From Lentibacillus sp. CBA3610 (lineage in GTDB: Bacteria; Bacillota; Bacilli; Bacillales; Amphibacillaceae), in the NCBI RefSeq assembly GCF_013373365.1, contig NZ_CP035925.1:2418001-2482000 (forward strand): 64,000 nucleotides of DNA, given 5' to 3'. Position 1 is the stretch's first letter; each line of letters begins with the position of its first letter. The notes under the pieces were generated by a model that saw nothing but the letters and a program-made list of their open reading frames with translations, searched no databases and was not told where the DNA came from. The translations under genes were made by a program, and so were the position numbers. Shown here in pieces: positions 27,651-35,976 of this stretch.

Positions 27651-28406
27651 CTAGTGCTTCATCGTAAATTCTTTTATCAAATCTTCATCGATTATTTTGT
27701 TTAAGCGTCTACCTCCTTCAGTCACAATATCCCAAGGCGTTCCTGGTTGATGTGTTAGGTTTACCAATGACCATGCATTATAACTTTCGTACTTATCGAG
27801 AGTCTCATCAAGCACATCCAGATATTTACCACAGCTTGAGGTCTGTAGAAAACGTGAGTATACCGATAACTTAAACTCATCATCTTTATAAATCAAGACG
27901 TCATTATCCTCGGCAGGCTCATTTATACTACTTCTACCGTATTTTTTATACATATCATATACCTCTTCTACTACTGGTCCGTGTTGCCAGGCAACTAATT
28001 TTTCTTTAAAAGGAGCTTCAGCATACTTTTTAACATAGCTTACATAGAAAAAGTAAAGCAACTTCTGTAATTTTAAATGCGTACATTCAAGTTTAGATGT
28101 GATAAGATTTGCTATATCGAACGAGGTTATTTCATCTTCATCAGCAAGAAAGCGGGTAAACGTCTCAAACTTATTAACCGGAAATACCTCTTGAAAGAAC
28201 TTGTCGTACTCTACAACTGACTCCCAAGTTTTTGCGTCAGTTTTCACATGATGAAAGCCGAAAGACAATTCAGGATAGAATGCTTTTAATTTATCAGTCA
28301 GTTCTTTAAAGTCCTTTAAGCCGAGCACGCTCTTATGCACCTGATGAAAAGCAATACGCTTCCCTTCACTATAATCGCTGTGAAGTAATATTAAATGTTC
28401 ATACAT
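27651..28406 (-). CDS. Panacea (DUF4065) domain antitoxin
   Basis: A 251-aa protein. The C-terminal half has the Panacea signature: THLKLQKLLYFFYVSYVKKY followed by LVAWQHGPVVEEVYDMYKKYG (split here). The N-terminal 90 residues are a separate domain that probably gives toxin specificity. Panacea antitoxins neutralise diverse toxins, including small alarmone synthetases. The frame opens at 28442, but AAAAAGGAGGGA serves the ATG at 28406. A broken RelA/SpoT-domain gene ends 28 bp upstream in the same direction, the usual toxin-antitoxin order for this family. The antitoxin appears intact although its toxin is not. Confidence 0.85.
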   Translation of the reverse strand: MYEHLILLHSDYSEGKRIAFHQVHKSVLGLKDFKELTDKLKAFYPELSFGFHHVKTDAKTWESVVEYDKFFQEVFPVNKFETFTRFLADEDEITSFDIANLITSKLECTHLKLQKLLYFFYVSYVKKYAEAPFKEKLVAWQHGPVVEEVYDMYKKYGRSSINEPAEDNDVLIYKDDEFKLSVYSRFLQTSSCGKYLDVLDETLDKYESYNAWSLVNLTHQPGTPWDIVTEGGRRLNKIIDEDLIKEFTMKH

Positions 28407-28434
28407 AGCAAATCCCTCCTTTTTCGTAATACCA

Positions 28435-28847
28435 TCAGCCATCTCGATATTTGGTTGGCCAATATGTATAATCCTTTTTATAAACCTTATGTGAGTCTAA
28501 ATTAGACCGTTCATACTGAGCATCCCAAACTTGAAGCTCTAATGGAAAACAGGTATTATACACTCCCATAAAGTAGATATGAAAAGCTTTATAATCCTTT
28601 ATCTGGCGTTCACTTGCTCTAATCCTGTTTCGCCCTCATTTTTAAGATTGATATAATCAGTAAGTTTATGAAAGTTAGGTACAAAGTCTTGATCCACGAT
28701 TCTGAAACCAAGTAAATCGTTTAAATATTTGTTAATTGAAAAGCTGCCTTTTTCATCAAACCTCTTACGATGAAGTTTTGAGACAATTGAATCGTCGTTC
28801 TTCACTCTTCCAGTGATTGGTATGCCATTGGACGATGAAAGCTCCAT
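28435..28847 (-). pseudogene. Frameshifted toxSAS (RelA/SpoT-domain) toxin remnant
   Basis: The first part reads GIPITGRVKNDDSIVSKLHR and KYLNDLLGFRIVDQDF, the start of an alarmone-synthetase core, then stops at 28599. In another frame the match resumes as DYKAFHIYFMGVYNTCFPLE, LQVWDAQYERSN and DYTYWPTKYRDG, ending at 28435. A single frameshift near 28.63 kb separates them. The region upstream of 28847 is not readable as the N-terminal helices, so the 5' end also seems lost. It sits 28 bp before the Panacea gene, as expected for a toxSAS-Panacea pair. Confidence 0.7.
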
Positions 28848-29140
28848 TAAGCATAGACGACCATTGGCTACTACATATATTTTATTTTACGTTTACTTTC
28901 AACGAATTATCCGGCAAATCAACAATATTGCCCCTACCACCCTTGGAAAAACTTTACATCCACTTCGACACGATACCTCTCAATCCCTCAAGCCAATACA
29001 GGATGCAATCACAGCATCATCCCTTAAACTTTTTATAATTGGTTAGATATAATATAATCTATATTTCACTAAAAGTCAAGAACATTTGTTCGTTTTCATC
29101 ACTAAAATTAACTCATAAGGGGAAAAGAGCGATTCAAACT

Positions 29141-29204
29141 CCCCCGAAGTGTTCATTTTTATTTAGCGAAAACTGTCTGCTTTAGTTTAGCAGTTATATA
29201 AGGC
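29141..29204. repeat. Dispersed 60-bp module, copy 1
   Basis: The run from GTGTTCATTTTTATTTAGCG to CTTTAGTTTAGCAG recurs at about 31571-31629 and 56293-56350. In those two copies it borders the sigma-factor unit; here it lies just left of inverted-repeat copy 1. Confidence 0.7.
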
Positions 29205-29222
29205 AAGCTTATCTTCATAATA

Positions 29223-29322
29223 ACAATCGAAACAAATTTGGATTTAGGGGCATGAGGCCGAAAAAATATTTTAAAAATTTTTGGATTAGATATGCCACTT
29301 TTTATGGATTTGTTTCGATTGT
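29223..29322. repeat. Inverted-repeat element, copy 1
   Basis: ACAATCGAAACAAAT at 29223-29237 and its exact complement at 29308-29322 flank about 70 bases. The interior keeps the conserved GGGGCATGA and ATGCCACTTTTT seen in copies 2-4. No sigma gene reads directly away from it; a decayed sigma 3' end lies 80 bases to the right. Confidence 0.75.
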
Positions 29323-29402
29323 AAGGATGAGGATACCATTATGGATAAACATGGTTGATGCGGTAACAAGTTGGGGCGAACAAAATGCCTAAAATCATGC
29401 GG

Positions 29403-29560
29403 TATCTCATCGTCACCTCACGCTAATTCTGCTTGGTAACCTTACTCCGCAACTCTTCATCGCCTTTACTGTAACGACTTCCTGTTCAGTAATTTCCTGG
29501 ATGAAAAAGCTTTGCAGGATAAAACGCTTCAACAGGAACCTGCCAGCATCCTGATTATTT
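29403..29560 (-). pseudogene. Remnant of sigma-70-like gene, 3' end
   Basis: Minus-strand translation gives ITEQEVVTVKAMKSCGVRL, a decayed version of LTEQEGVTVEAVKSWGERR in the sigma-like gene at 30.9 kb. Only the region 4 helix-turn-helix portion is recognisable, with point changes and frame breaks. Confidence 0.6.
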
Positions 29561-29624
29561 TCAGGAATACTCTTGGAAAGTCGGGTAGACAACAGGCGTA
29601 CGCATTCAATCCACCAACACCAGC

Positions 29625-29880
29625 TCAATCGTAAATTTCTTTTAAATTAGGATACAGCTTCAAATACTTTTGGTAGGCTCCTTCATAAACCCCATGATTT
29701 ACCATATCAGGCTCATACGTTTTAGTTTCAGCAGTTACTAAAAATCGCTCAGAGAAGTCATTATAACTTCCTGGCCACCCATGATTTACAAAGGCAGAAG
29801 AAGAGATACCTAATGCGGGCATATACTCACTGTCTATTGGTACTCTTACTGGGCGACCTATACTCCGAACCAGCAGCTCC
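29625..29880 (-). pseudogene. 3' remnant of an FGGY-type carbohydrate kinase
   Basis: The readable minus-strand frame contains VNHGWPGSYNDFSERF and ends YQKYLKLYPNLKEIYD, the style of xylulokinase-family C-termini. Upstream residues IGRPVRVPIDSEYMPALGI could be the preceding strand. The rest of the kinase is absent. The end abuts the sigma remnant. Family assignment is tentative. Confidence 0.4.
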
Positions 29881-29976
29881 TATACAATAATTTTATTCGG
29901 CATAAAATAATAAAACCCAGAAAGTGACAGGAACCAAACCCAGTCCCCGATGTCACAGATTAAAATGTTTTTTGTT

Positions 29977-30474
29977 TTATTTCTCTACCTTTACCTGGTC
30001 AGAAAATAATTGATCAAATATAACTTTAGCATATGTCTTAACTTCATGAAGCCCACTATCTATCCCATACCTTAGATATTCGTTCTTGGACATCGGAGCA
30101 TCACTTACTAAATTAACTGTATTAGGGTCACAATCCCAATTTTTTATTACTTTTTGAATACCCTGTTTTAAACTGGTGCTTTTCTCACTAAACCAAGGGC
30201 CAAAATCCCATCCAAGGTTGTTAGAAAATGAAACTGGCTCCTTAGACCCTGCAACAACATCCTTTGGAAGACCAAAAAACTCTCCAGATGTTTTTTCTGG
30301 ATCTGCAAGTTGAGTTAAATCATCTGCTATTGTTAATATTTTTAGTAATTCATAGGAAATATCCGGGCGTTCATGTTTATCTACTAAATATCCTTGAAGT
30401 TTATCTTCAATATCCCTACTTAGTTCAAGAACTTTTGCTACTGAATGTACCACAGGTGATGAATAATCGCTCAT
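29977..30474 (-). CDS. Hypothetical protein, 165 aa
   Basis: A complete soluble frame with GGAGGAAC before the ATG. It starts MSDYSSPVVHSVAKVLELSR and has a helical first half, then DFGPWFSEKSTSLKQGIQKV and an acidic C-terminal half. No membrane segment, signal or known motif is visible. It sits alone between a kinase remnant and the sigma-factor gene. Given the toxin-antitoxin and mobile remnants around it, it may be an accessory or immunity-type gene, but nothing in the sequence proves this. Confidence 0.6.
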   Translation of the reverse strand: MSDYSSPVVHSVAKVLELSRDIEDKLQGYLVDKHERPDISYELLKILTIADDLTQLADPEKTSGEFFGLPKDVVAGSKEPVSFSNNLGWDFGPWFSEKSTSLKQGIQKVIKNWDCDPNTVNLVSDAPMSKNEYLRYGIDSGLHEVKTYAKVIFDQLFSDQVKVEK

Positions 30475-30845
30475 AAAAGAAGTTCCTCCCTACTATTGAA
30501 TTTTAAATATAATAACACTTAAACTGTAAACAATCTATTTCTTAAAGATATTAATTTCTCAATGAGCTTGTGCCAAGAAAAATGATGTCTGCGTCTTTGT
30601 AGGCTGATTCATAATCGGTCTTAGAATCGATTCTGTCTGCAGCATAATTTTTCTGCATTTACTCTTCCTATCCTTGTTCATAGATTGGCGACATGCCGAT
30701 TTCTTGTCCCACACCTCATAATTATATTCGACATAAAAAGACATAATTCGGGAAGTCAAGGACGACGCTTTCGATGATCTACTTGGTGTTCAGGGCGCGA
30801 ACCTCGGCATATGAACGAGTTCATTGAAGAATGCTATGCGCATGG
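30475..30845. other. Decayed intergenic stretch
   Basis: Short frames on both strands lack ribosome sites. A plus-strand piece ending near 30855 (MNEFIEECYAHGDY) looks like a gene fragment but cannot be named. Confidence 0.35.
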
Positions 30846-30861
30846 CGATTACTAACTAACC

Positions 30862-31404
30862 TCACGCAATTTCCTTCTCGCGCCTTTCCCCCCAACTCTT
30901 CACCGCCTCGACAGTCACACCTTCCTGTTCAGTAAGTTCCCGCAGTGGCTTGTCCTCGATAATGTGATGCTGCACCCATTTCCATTGGTTTTCCGAGAGC
31001 TGATCACGCACTTCACGCCAAAACGTGGCATGGTCCTCTACAACATCAACTTCATTTTTTGCCACCGAGTGACGCCTTCCCGCCGCTGTGATAATCATTC
31101 CAGTCATCGAAATCCGGCCGATCTTATTAGCGTAATGTGACAGCTTATACAGCTCGTTGTTTTCCTTTCGCATCAGATCGATCATGCGGTTACGGATGAT
31201 ATAGTTGAAATACGTTGCCATTGACCCCTTCTCCGGACGGTATTTCTCATAGGCATTCCACATCACAACCAGACCTTCCTGATAAAATTCCTGATGTGGA
31301 TCCTGGATGTTCAGCCGGTGGATGTAATAGTAAATCCGCCGCTCGTTTTGATTGAAAATCTCCTCGAATGTGATGTACCTTTCTCCATTTCCATCCCTCA
31401 TAAA
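30862..31404 (-). CDS. Small sigma-70-like factor
   Basis: About 180 aa if started at the ATG near 31404. Region 2 reads YYYIHRLNIQDPHQEFYQEG, then MATYFNYIIRNRMIDLMRKE; region 4 is LTEQEGVTVEAVKSWGERRE. It resembles the short sigma-70 family proteins present in many copies in Oceanobacillus/Virgibacillus-type genomes. The 5' end is puzzling. The second copy at 56 kb starts ATGGCGAAAGGTGACATC after GGGGGATGAAA, but here the matching stretch has lost one G, so the homologous ATG is out of frame. The gene is usable only from an upstream ATG without a good ribosome site. It may be functional or freshly inactivated. Confidence 0.7.
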   Translation of the reverse strand, partial: FMRDGNGERYITFEEIFNQNERRIYYYIHRLNIQDPHQEFYQEGLVVMWNAYEKYRPEKGSMATYFNYIIRNRMIDLMRKENNELYKLSHYANKIGRISMTGMIITAAGRRHSVAKNEVDVVEDHATFWREVRDQLSENQWKWVQHHIIEDKPLRELTEQEGVTVEAVKSWGERREKEIA

Positions 31405-31425
31405 CATTAGATTAATAGACGATCT

Positions 31426-31541
31426 CTCACCCCTACAATCGAAACAATTTGTCATTTGGGGGCATGAAAATGAAAAATATTTTTTATTTTTTTAGCTGAC
31501 AACGCCACTTTTTCCAGGTTCAATTCGATTGTAGAGGTGAG
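31426..31541. repeat. Inverted-repeat element, copy 2
   Basis: CTCACCCCTACAATCGAA at 31426-31443 and TTCGATTGTAGAGGTGAG at 31524-31541 are inverted with one mismatch. The roughly 80-base interior carries GGGGGCATGAAAATG and AACGCCACTTTTTCC. The left arm is 20-25 bases from the sigma gene's likely start region; the right arm faces a divergent ParB-like gene. It may be a paired promoter/operator or a MITE. Confidence 0.8.
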
Positions 31542-31570
31542 AAGACATGTAATATTTATGAAAAAAAGAG

Positions 31571-31629
31571 GCTCACTCAAGTGTTCATTTTTATTTAGCA
31601 ATTTCTGTCTACTTTAGTTTAGCAGTAAC
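31571..31629. repeat. Dispersed 60-bp module, copy 2
   Basis: It contains GTGTTCATTTTTATTTAGC and ACTTTAGTTTAGCAG, as at 29141 and 56293. It is followed by ATTTCGAGTGTAGGGATGAG, a decayed extra arm of the inverted repeat. Confidence 0.7.
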
Positions 31630-31773
31630 ATCATTTCGAGTGTAGGGATGAGGAGTAGACTAATATTCATTTTAATAAACGAATACTGTTTCATCCAGAA
31701 GGTACTAACTCACCATTTAACACTGTTCATAGGACATCCTTTGACTGGCATACCTTTTAAAAAGGTGAAGGGT

Positions 31774-32283
31774 GTGAATATAGTGGTCAGTTATAGGATT
31801 GAATGGATTTCATCTAAAAATATAAATGTACGTCATAACTACTTGCCAACAAGAAGAACAGCTGCCAGGAATTACAGTGTCTACTTAAAAAGAATGGGTC
31901 CCCTTATGGATGTCTGCAAGTACGAAGACGGCCAATATTTACTTCTAAAGGGTTTGGATGCATTTAACATATTGTCGGTCATTGATCCTCACAAAAAGGT
32001 CCCCGTGTTTATGACCGAAAAAAGCATGACTGAACTGGAGTGGACAGCTGAATTGCTTAATTCCTGTGTTACTGAAAAGGTTTACTTTAAATTTAAATAT
32101 GAATATGTAATGCTGCTGTTAGAAGAAACAGGTCAAGATACTGCAAAAATCCGAAAATTAACAGGCTGGGCAGAAAACGATATTGAAAAATATAGAATCG
32201 ATAAAGACGTTCCGCAAAAATACAAAAAGCTAGCCTATGAACATAATAGACAGAACCTTGTTAATGATATTTGCAGGGTATAG
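31774..32283 (+). CDS. ParB-N-like protein, probably 5' part of a broken gene
   Basis: A 169-aa protein beginning at a GTG with AAGGTGAAGG upstream; the frame is open from 31648 but that part has no start signals. SYRIEWISSKNINVRHNYLP and YLLLKGLDAFNILSVIDPHK followed by VPVFMTEKS fit the N-terminal ParB fold (binding-site strand, then a GxR-like turn). A helix-turn-helix-like EETGQDTAKIRKLTGWAEND follows. The frame ends ...LVNDICRV just where a second frame (32237-32563) continues with protein-like sequence, so a frameshift near 32.28 kb is likely. It is divergent from the sigma-like gene across the inverted repeat. Confidence 0.6.
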   Translation: MNIVVSYRIEWISSKNINVRHNYLPTRRTAARNYSVYLKRMGPLMDVCKYEDGQYLLLKGLDAFNILSVIDPHKKVPVFMTEKSMTELEWTAELLNSCVTEKVYFKFKYEYVMLLLEETGQDTAKIRKLTGWAENDIEKYRIDKDVPQKYKKLAYEHNRQNLVNDICRV

Positions 32284-32563
32284 ACAACTGCTTTATCTTT
32301 CCGCCTTTCAGCCATACAACCGGCTAACGCATGAGAAATTAGATGTATTTAAAAAGTTTATAAGGTCAGGATATGGGTTTAACCCGCGTAACCCTGGCGC
32401 TCTAGAGTTATTAAATAAAATAGTGAACAAAGATCAAGCATACAGAACACATTGGACGAATTTAATGAACAATGATTTACCTTTCAAAAACGAAGACAGA
32501 GAAATTAAATTCGTCAAGAAAATTAAAAAGGCAAATAACAGCATCAATATTATGTTGAATTGA
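32237..32563 (+). CDS. Hypothetical protein, probable 3' part of ParB-like gene
   Basis: A 108-aa frame overlapping the previous one by 47 bases in another phase. YRQLLYLSAFQPYNRLTHEK, KFIRSGYGFNPRNPGALE and a basic C-terminus look genuine, but there is no ribosome site for the ATG at 32237. The first 14 codons are merely the other phase of the upstream gene. The simplest reading is one ancestral gene from 31774 to 32563 with a frameshift; a separately translated small protein is the alternative. Confidence 0.5.
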   Translation: MNIIDRTLLMIFAGYRQLLYLSAFQPYNRLTHEKLDVFKKFIRSGYGFNPRNPGALELLNKIVNKDQAYRTHWTNLMNNDLPFKNEDREIKFVKKIKKANNSINIMLN

Positions 32564-32644
32564 TGACAGGGCTGTGCAGCGTATGAAGCCAACATTATCT
32601 CTAATTCGACTAAATCCGGGGTGTCACTGTGACCTGAACATTAT

Positions 32645-32685
32645 AAAGAACGTTTCCGCATAAGTCAGCAGCTTATACGAAACCG
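32645..32685 (-). terminator. Hairpin ending the LacI-controlled operon
   Basis: CGTTTCCGCATAAG at 32651-32664 pairs imperfectly with CTTATACGAAACCG at 32672-32685. On the minus strand it is followed by TTCTTTATAA. It lies 26 bases beyond the last gene of the operon. Confidence 0.5.
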
Positions 32686-32710
32686 CCCTTTTAAAAAATG
32701 AAATATACTG

Positions 32711-33667
32711 TCAGTTTCCATGCCTGTCAATAATCGATACAACTTGTTCACTGATGTTCCGGTAATATGTGTATGTTTCACGGCAGCCACACTCAATAAT
32801 CGATTTAAAATTTTGAATCTGATAGCTCATGTTTGGCAATTCCTCGTCTAAAAACAAATCAATCGGTTCTTTTCCTTGATTGCGGATAAATGTAATCTTT
32901 TTGATAGGTGCTACATCATCAATGATGAGCGTTCCTCTTTCACCGTGAATTTCACTGGCATTATAGGAAGTGGAGATCTTTGAACACATGATGGTCCCTT
33001 TGAAACCCGCGAAGTCTAACAGCATCGTTCCACTTCCATCCACTCCTGAGTTAAGCTGAAGAGCATGATAATACGACAACTCAGGCTCACCAAACAGTGC
33101 CACTGTCAAGCTTAGCGGATAGACACCAAGGTCGCGCAGAGCACCACCGCCCATTTGCCTGGAGAACACGTTTGGAAGATCTCCTTCCAGGAACCGGTCA
33201 TATTTTGACGAATAGCGCATGCGTTGGAAGTAAACACTCCGCACCTTTCCAATCAATTCCAGGGCATTCTTTAGCTGCCAGAAATTTGGGGTATGGAGAT
33301 TCCGCATCGCTTCAAAAAGATAGACACCCTGCCGGTCAGCCTCTTCATAAGCAGCATGAAATTCGGTTATGTTTGTAAAAATTGGCTTCTCGCAAATAAC
33401 ATGCTTCTGCTTCTTCAAACAGGCCATTACCTGCTCAAAATGGAGCACATTTGGCGATGCAATATAAACGGTATTCAGGCGTTTATCAGCCAGCATTGCG
33501 TCCATATCGGTGTAGGTGTTAGCAATATTATAGGCCTCAGCTAGCTCCTTTGCCTTAGACGAATCTCTGGAATAGACACCCGCTACATGAACATCGTCAA
33601 CCATTTCTGCAGCCTCGATAAACGAACGGGTGATTTGGCTGGTGCCAATTGTACACAGATTCAGCAT
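32711..33667 (-). CDS. Gfo/Idh/MocA-family oxidoreductase
   Basis: A 318-aa NAD(P)-dependent dehydrogenase. It has a Rossmann start (LCTIGTSQITRSFIEAA, with the glycine loop weakened to GTSQI), VYIASPNVLHFEQ near 70, and the family EKP motif in HVICEKPIFTN near 95. The C-terminal sheet domain includes GGGALRDLGVYPLSL. Such enzymes oxidise or reduce a ring hydroxyl of sugars, sugar acids or inositols. AAGGGGTGAGG precedes the ATG. It is the last gene of the minus-strand operon starting at 41105 and lies 4 bp from hexulose-phosphate synthase, so it probably shapes the sugar acid that enters the pathway. Confidence 0.88.
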   Translation of the reverse strand: MLNLCTIGTSQITRSFIEAAEMVDDVHVAGVYSRDSSKAKELAEAYNIANTYTDMDAMLADKRLNTVYIASPNVLHFEQVMACLKKQKHVICEKPIFTNITEFHAAYEEADRQGVYLFEAMRNLHTPNFWQLKNALELIGKVRSVYFQRMRYSSKYDRFLEGDLPNVFSRQMGGGALRDLGVYPLSLTVALFGEPELSYYHALQLNSGVDGSGTMLLDFAGFKGTIMCSKISTSYNASEIHGERGTLIIDDVAPIKKITFIRNQGKEPIDLFLDEELPNMSYQIQNFKSIIECGCRETYTYYRNISEQVVSIIDRHGN

Positions 33668-33671
33668 GGCC

Positions 33672-34292
33672 TCACCCCTTAATTATCTTGCGGATGTTCT
33701 CCGCAGCCCGTGCAGAATCATCGGCCTTCGTAATAGCACTCCCGACAATAATAATAGCCGGATGGCCTGAAGCAGCCTGTTCAGCAGTCGTTTCGTCAAT
33801 ACCTCCGGCAACGGCTACTTCAAACGGGAAACCTTCCACCAAGTGAAACATTTCCGTATTGAAAGCTCCCTTTTTCTGCTTATCTTTTCCTACATGCAGG
33901 CTGACAAGCTCCACACTTAGTTTTTCAAGGTCATTTAGCTTTTCCCGGTGCTGAACCTCAAGTAAATCTACCATCACACGTCCATCATATTCCCGGGCAA
34001 CATCCACCGTATCCTGAATCGTCAACGCCGAGGAAAATGCCATAACAGTGACAATATCAGCCCCTGCACCAAAAGCCTGCCGTGCTTCATGACCACCGGC
34101 ATCACACGTTTTCATATCAGCCATAATTAGGTGAGAAGGGAAACGTTTACGAATTTCCTTCACAATCGCCATACCATATTCCTTTATGACACCTGTACCG
34201 ACTTCAATGATATCAATCGATTTTTCTGTCTGATTTAAGACATCCATGCATTCATCCCATGTTAAACGATCCAGCGCCAACTGTAATTTCAT
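33672..34292 (-). CDS. hxlA: 3-hexulose-6-phosphate synthase
   Basis: A 206-aa orotidine-decarboxylase-fold protein. LALDRLTWDECM, ADMKTCDAGGHEA (metal/substrate Asp-Lys-Asp set) and AVAGGIDETTAEQAA match 3-hexulose-6-phosphate synthase. The enzyme condenses formaldehyde with ribulose 5-phosphate, or runs in reverse. The 3-keto-L-gulonate-6-phosphate decarboxylases are close relatives, but an hxlB-like isomerase in the same operon favours HPS. GAGGGGAGC precedes the ATG. With RpiA also present, the operon can interconvert fructose 6-phosphate and ribose 5-phosphate through formaldehyde. Confidence 0.8.
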   Translation of the reverse strand: MKLQLALDRLTWDECMDVLNQTEKSIDIIEVGTGVIKEYGMAIVKEIRKRFPSHLIMADMKTCDAGGHEARQAFGAGADIVTVMAFSSALTIQDTVDVAREYDGRVMVDLLEVQHREKLNDLEKLSVELVSLHVGKDKQKKGAFNTEMFHLVEGFPFEVAVAGGIDETTAEQAASGHPAIIIVGSAITKADDSARAAENIRKIIKG

Positions 34293-34307
34293 GTGCGCTC
34301 CCCTCCT

Positions 34308-35258
34308 TTAGCGTTCGACCCGCTCTATTTCACCAAGCTTCATTTGCACATCTTCCAAATACGGAAGGCCTTCGTTATCACCAACAACGCCAACAACCAT
34401 CGAACCAATTGTATTGGCAAACCGCAATGATTTCTCAAGCGGCCAGTTGTTCAAGTAGCCGTATATATAACCAGCATCAAACCCGTCTCCTGCCCCAACC
34501 GTATCGGCGACTTTCCGCGGCGGGACAACGGGCGAATCAATGAATTGCCCATTGTGATAACCGACCGATCCTTCTTTTCCCTGTTTAAGGATAATATGGC
34601 CGATATCATATGGTTGACAGGCTTCAATAATCCTTTCCGGGTCACTTTCGCCCAAAATAATTTCCATCTCCTCAGTCCCGGCCAGCAAAATATCCACATC
34701 AGGCAGAAACGATTTTGACACCCTGCTGATTTCTTCCTTCGACCACAATTTCAATCGGATATTCGGGTCGAAACTAATCGTCAGACCTAACCGCTTTGCC
34801 AGTTCAATCGCTTTTTTTGTGACGTCAAGATTGTTCCCAGCCACTCCTGGAAAAATACCGGTAATATGAAGAACCTTGGCTTGTTTAAAATACTCTTCAG
34901 ACAAATCATCAGGTGTCATGGCAGCAGTTGGTGATTTCTCACGGTAATAAAACGTGCGGACACTGCCATCCTCCATAATTTCCTTAAAATTCAATGAGGT
35001 TGGATGATCTTTAACGAAGTCAACCTGCGACGTATCAATCCCTTCTCCCCGGGCAAAATTACGTATATATTTGCCAAACTCATCATCGCCCAGCCGGCTG
35101 ATCCATCCGGCTTCCAGTCCAAGCCGGGAACAGCCGACAGCTACATTCAGTTCAGCACCGCCTATATTCCTGTTAAACGAAGGAACAAATTTCATTGGCC
35201 CTGTACTGGAGGGGTTAAAAGCAATCATCGCATCCCCGATCGTAATAATATCATTCAT
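34308..35258 (-). CDS. kdgK: 2-keto-3-deoxygluconate kinase (PfkB family)
   Basis: A 316-aa ribokinase-fold kinase. The N-terminal GGAELNVAVGCSRLG, a mid GIFPGVAGNN and the C-terminal DTVGAGDGFDAGYIYGYL with the catalytic Asp define the PfkB family. Proximity of a KDPG aldolase supports 2-keto-3-deoxygluconate as substrate. Its ATG overlaps the rpiA stop by 4 bases, showing coupled translation. Product KDPG would be split to pyruvate and glyceraldehyde 3-phosphate by the aldolase at 38.9 kb. Confidence 0.85.
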   Translation of the reverse strand: MNDIITIGDAMIAFNPSSTGPMKFVPSFNRNIGGAELNVAVGCSRLGLEAGWISRLGDDEFGKYIRNFARGEGIDTSQVDFVKDHPTSLNFKEIMEDGSVRTFYYREKSPTAAMTPDDLSEEYFKQAKVLHITGIFPGVAGNNLDVTKKAIELAKRLGLTISFDPNIRLKLWSKEEISRVSKSFLPDVDILLAGTEEMEIILGESDPERIIEACQPYDIGHIILKQGKEGSVGYHNGQFIDSPVVPPRKVADTVGAGDGFDAGYIYGYLNNWPLEKSLRFANTIGSMVVGVVGDNEGLPYLEDVQMKLGEIERVER

Positions 35259-35959
35259 GGTTGTACCTCCTGATCTGCACTTTGCTCTCGCCGCTTTTCT
35301 TCGACAGCTCCTTCTTCTTTTCCGATAATAATAGTGTCTGCCAGTCCAATAAACAGACCTGTATCGACAACTCCGACATTTTGCTTTAAGTGCCAGTGTG
35401 CCTCTTGCGGATTGTCTAGCTGCTGGAAATGACAGTCAAGAATATAATTGCTATTATCCGAAATAAAAGGTGACTTACCTTGATATCTTAATACCGGTTC
35501 ATAACCGAGCTTTTCAATTGTGACGGCTGTTTTCTCCCAGCCAAACGGTAAAACTTCGACAGGGAGCGCAGCATGATTGATCTGCCTCACACATTTTGAT
35601 TCATCGACCAGGATGACCAACTCTTTGGCTGAAGCATCTACAATTTTTTCCCTCACCAAAGAGCCGCCCCCGCCCTTCAACATATGGAAGTCTTCGCTCA
35701 CCTGATTGGCACCGTCAACTGCCACATCGACAACCGTCTCGCCTTTCAATTCCACCAGCGGAATGCCAAAGTCCTGAGCCCATCCGGCCGTCCGTTCTGA
35801 TGTCGGCACACCTGTCATACGCCACCCTGTCGTTACAAGATGGCTCAATTCTTCCAAAAAGTAATACATGGTAGAACCCGACCCGAGGCCAAGTGTCATA
35901 TCATTGTGTATATATTTGAGAGCAGCCTTTGCTGCAGCACGTTTACTAACGTCAGTCAT
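35255..35959 (-). CDS. rpiA: Ribose-5-phosphate isomerase A
   Basis: A 234-aa RpiA. LGLGSGSTMYYFLEEL (phosphate loop), DVAVDGANQVSEDFHMLKGG and KELVILVDESKCV (active-site Asp and Lys) are diagnostic. It interconverts ribose 5-phosphate and ribulose 5-phosphate. GAGGTG precedes the ATG. A catabolic operon copy of rpiA beside hexulose-phosphate synthase and isomerase suggests handling of ribulose 5-phosphate made from fructose 6-phosphate, or of a pentose entering the same route. A housekeeping isomerase probably exists elsewhere. Confidence 0.92.
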   Translation of the reverse strand: MTDVSKRAAAKAALKYIHNDMTLGLGSGSTMYYFLEELSHLVTTGWRMTGVPTSERTAGWAQDFGIPLVELKGETVVDVAVDGANQVSEDFHMLKGGGGSLVREKIVDASAKELVILVDESKCVRQINHAALPVEVLPFGWEKTAVTIEKLGYEPVLRYQGKSPFISDNSNYILDCHFQQLDNPQEAHWHLKQNVGVVDTGLFIGLADTIIIGKEEGAVEEKRREQSADQEVQP

Positions 35960-35976
35960 TCACTTTCACCTCAGCT

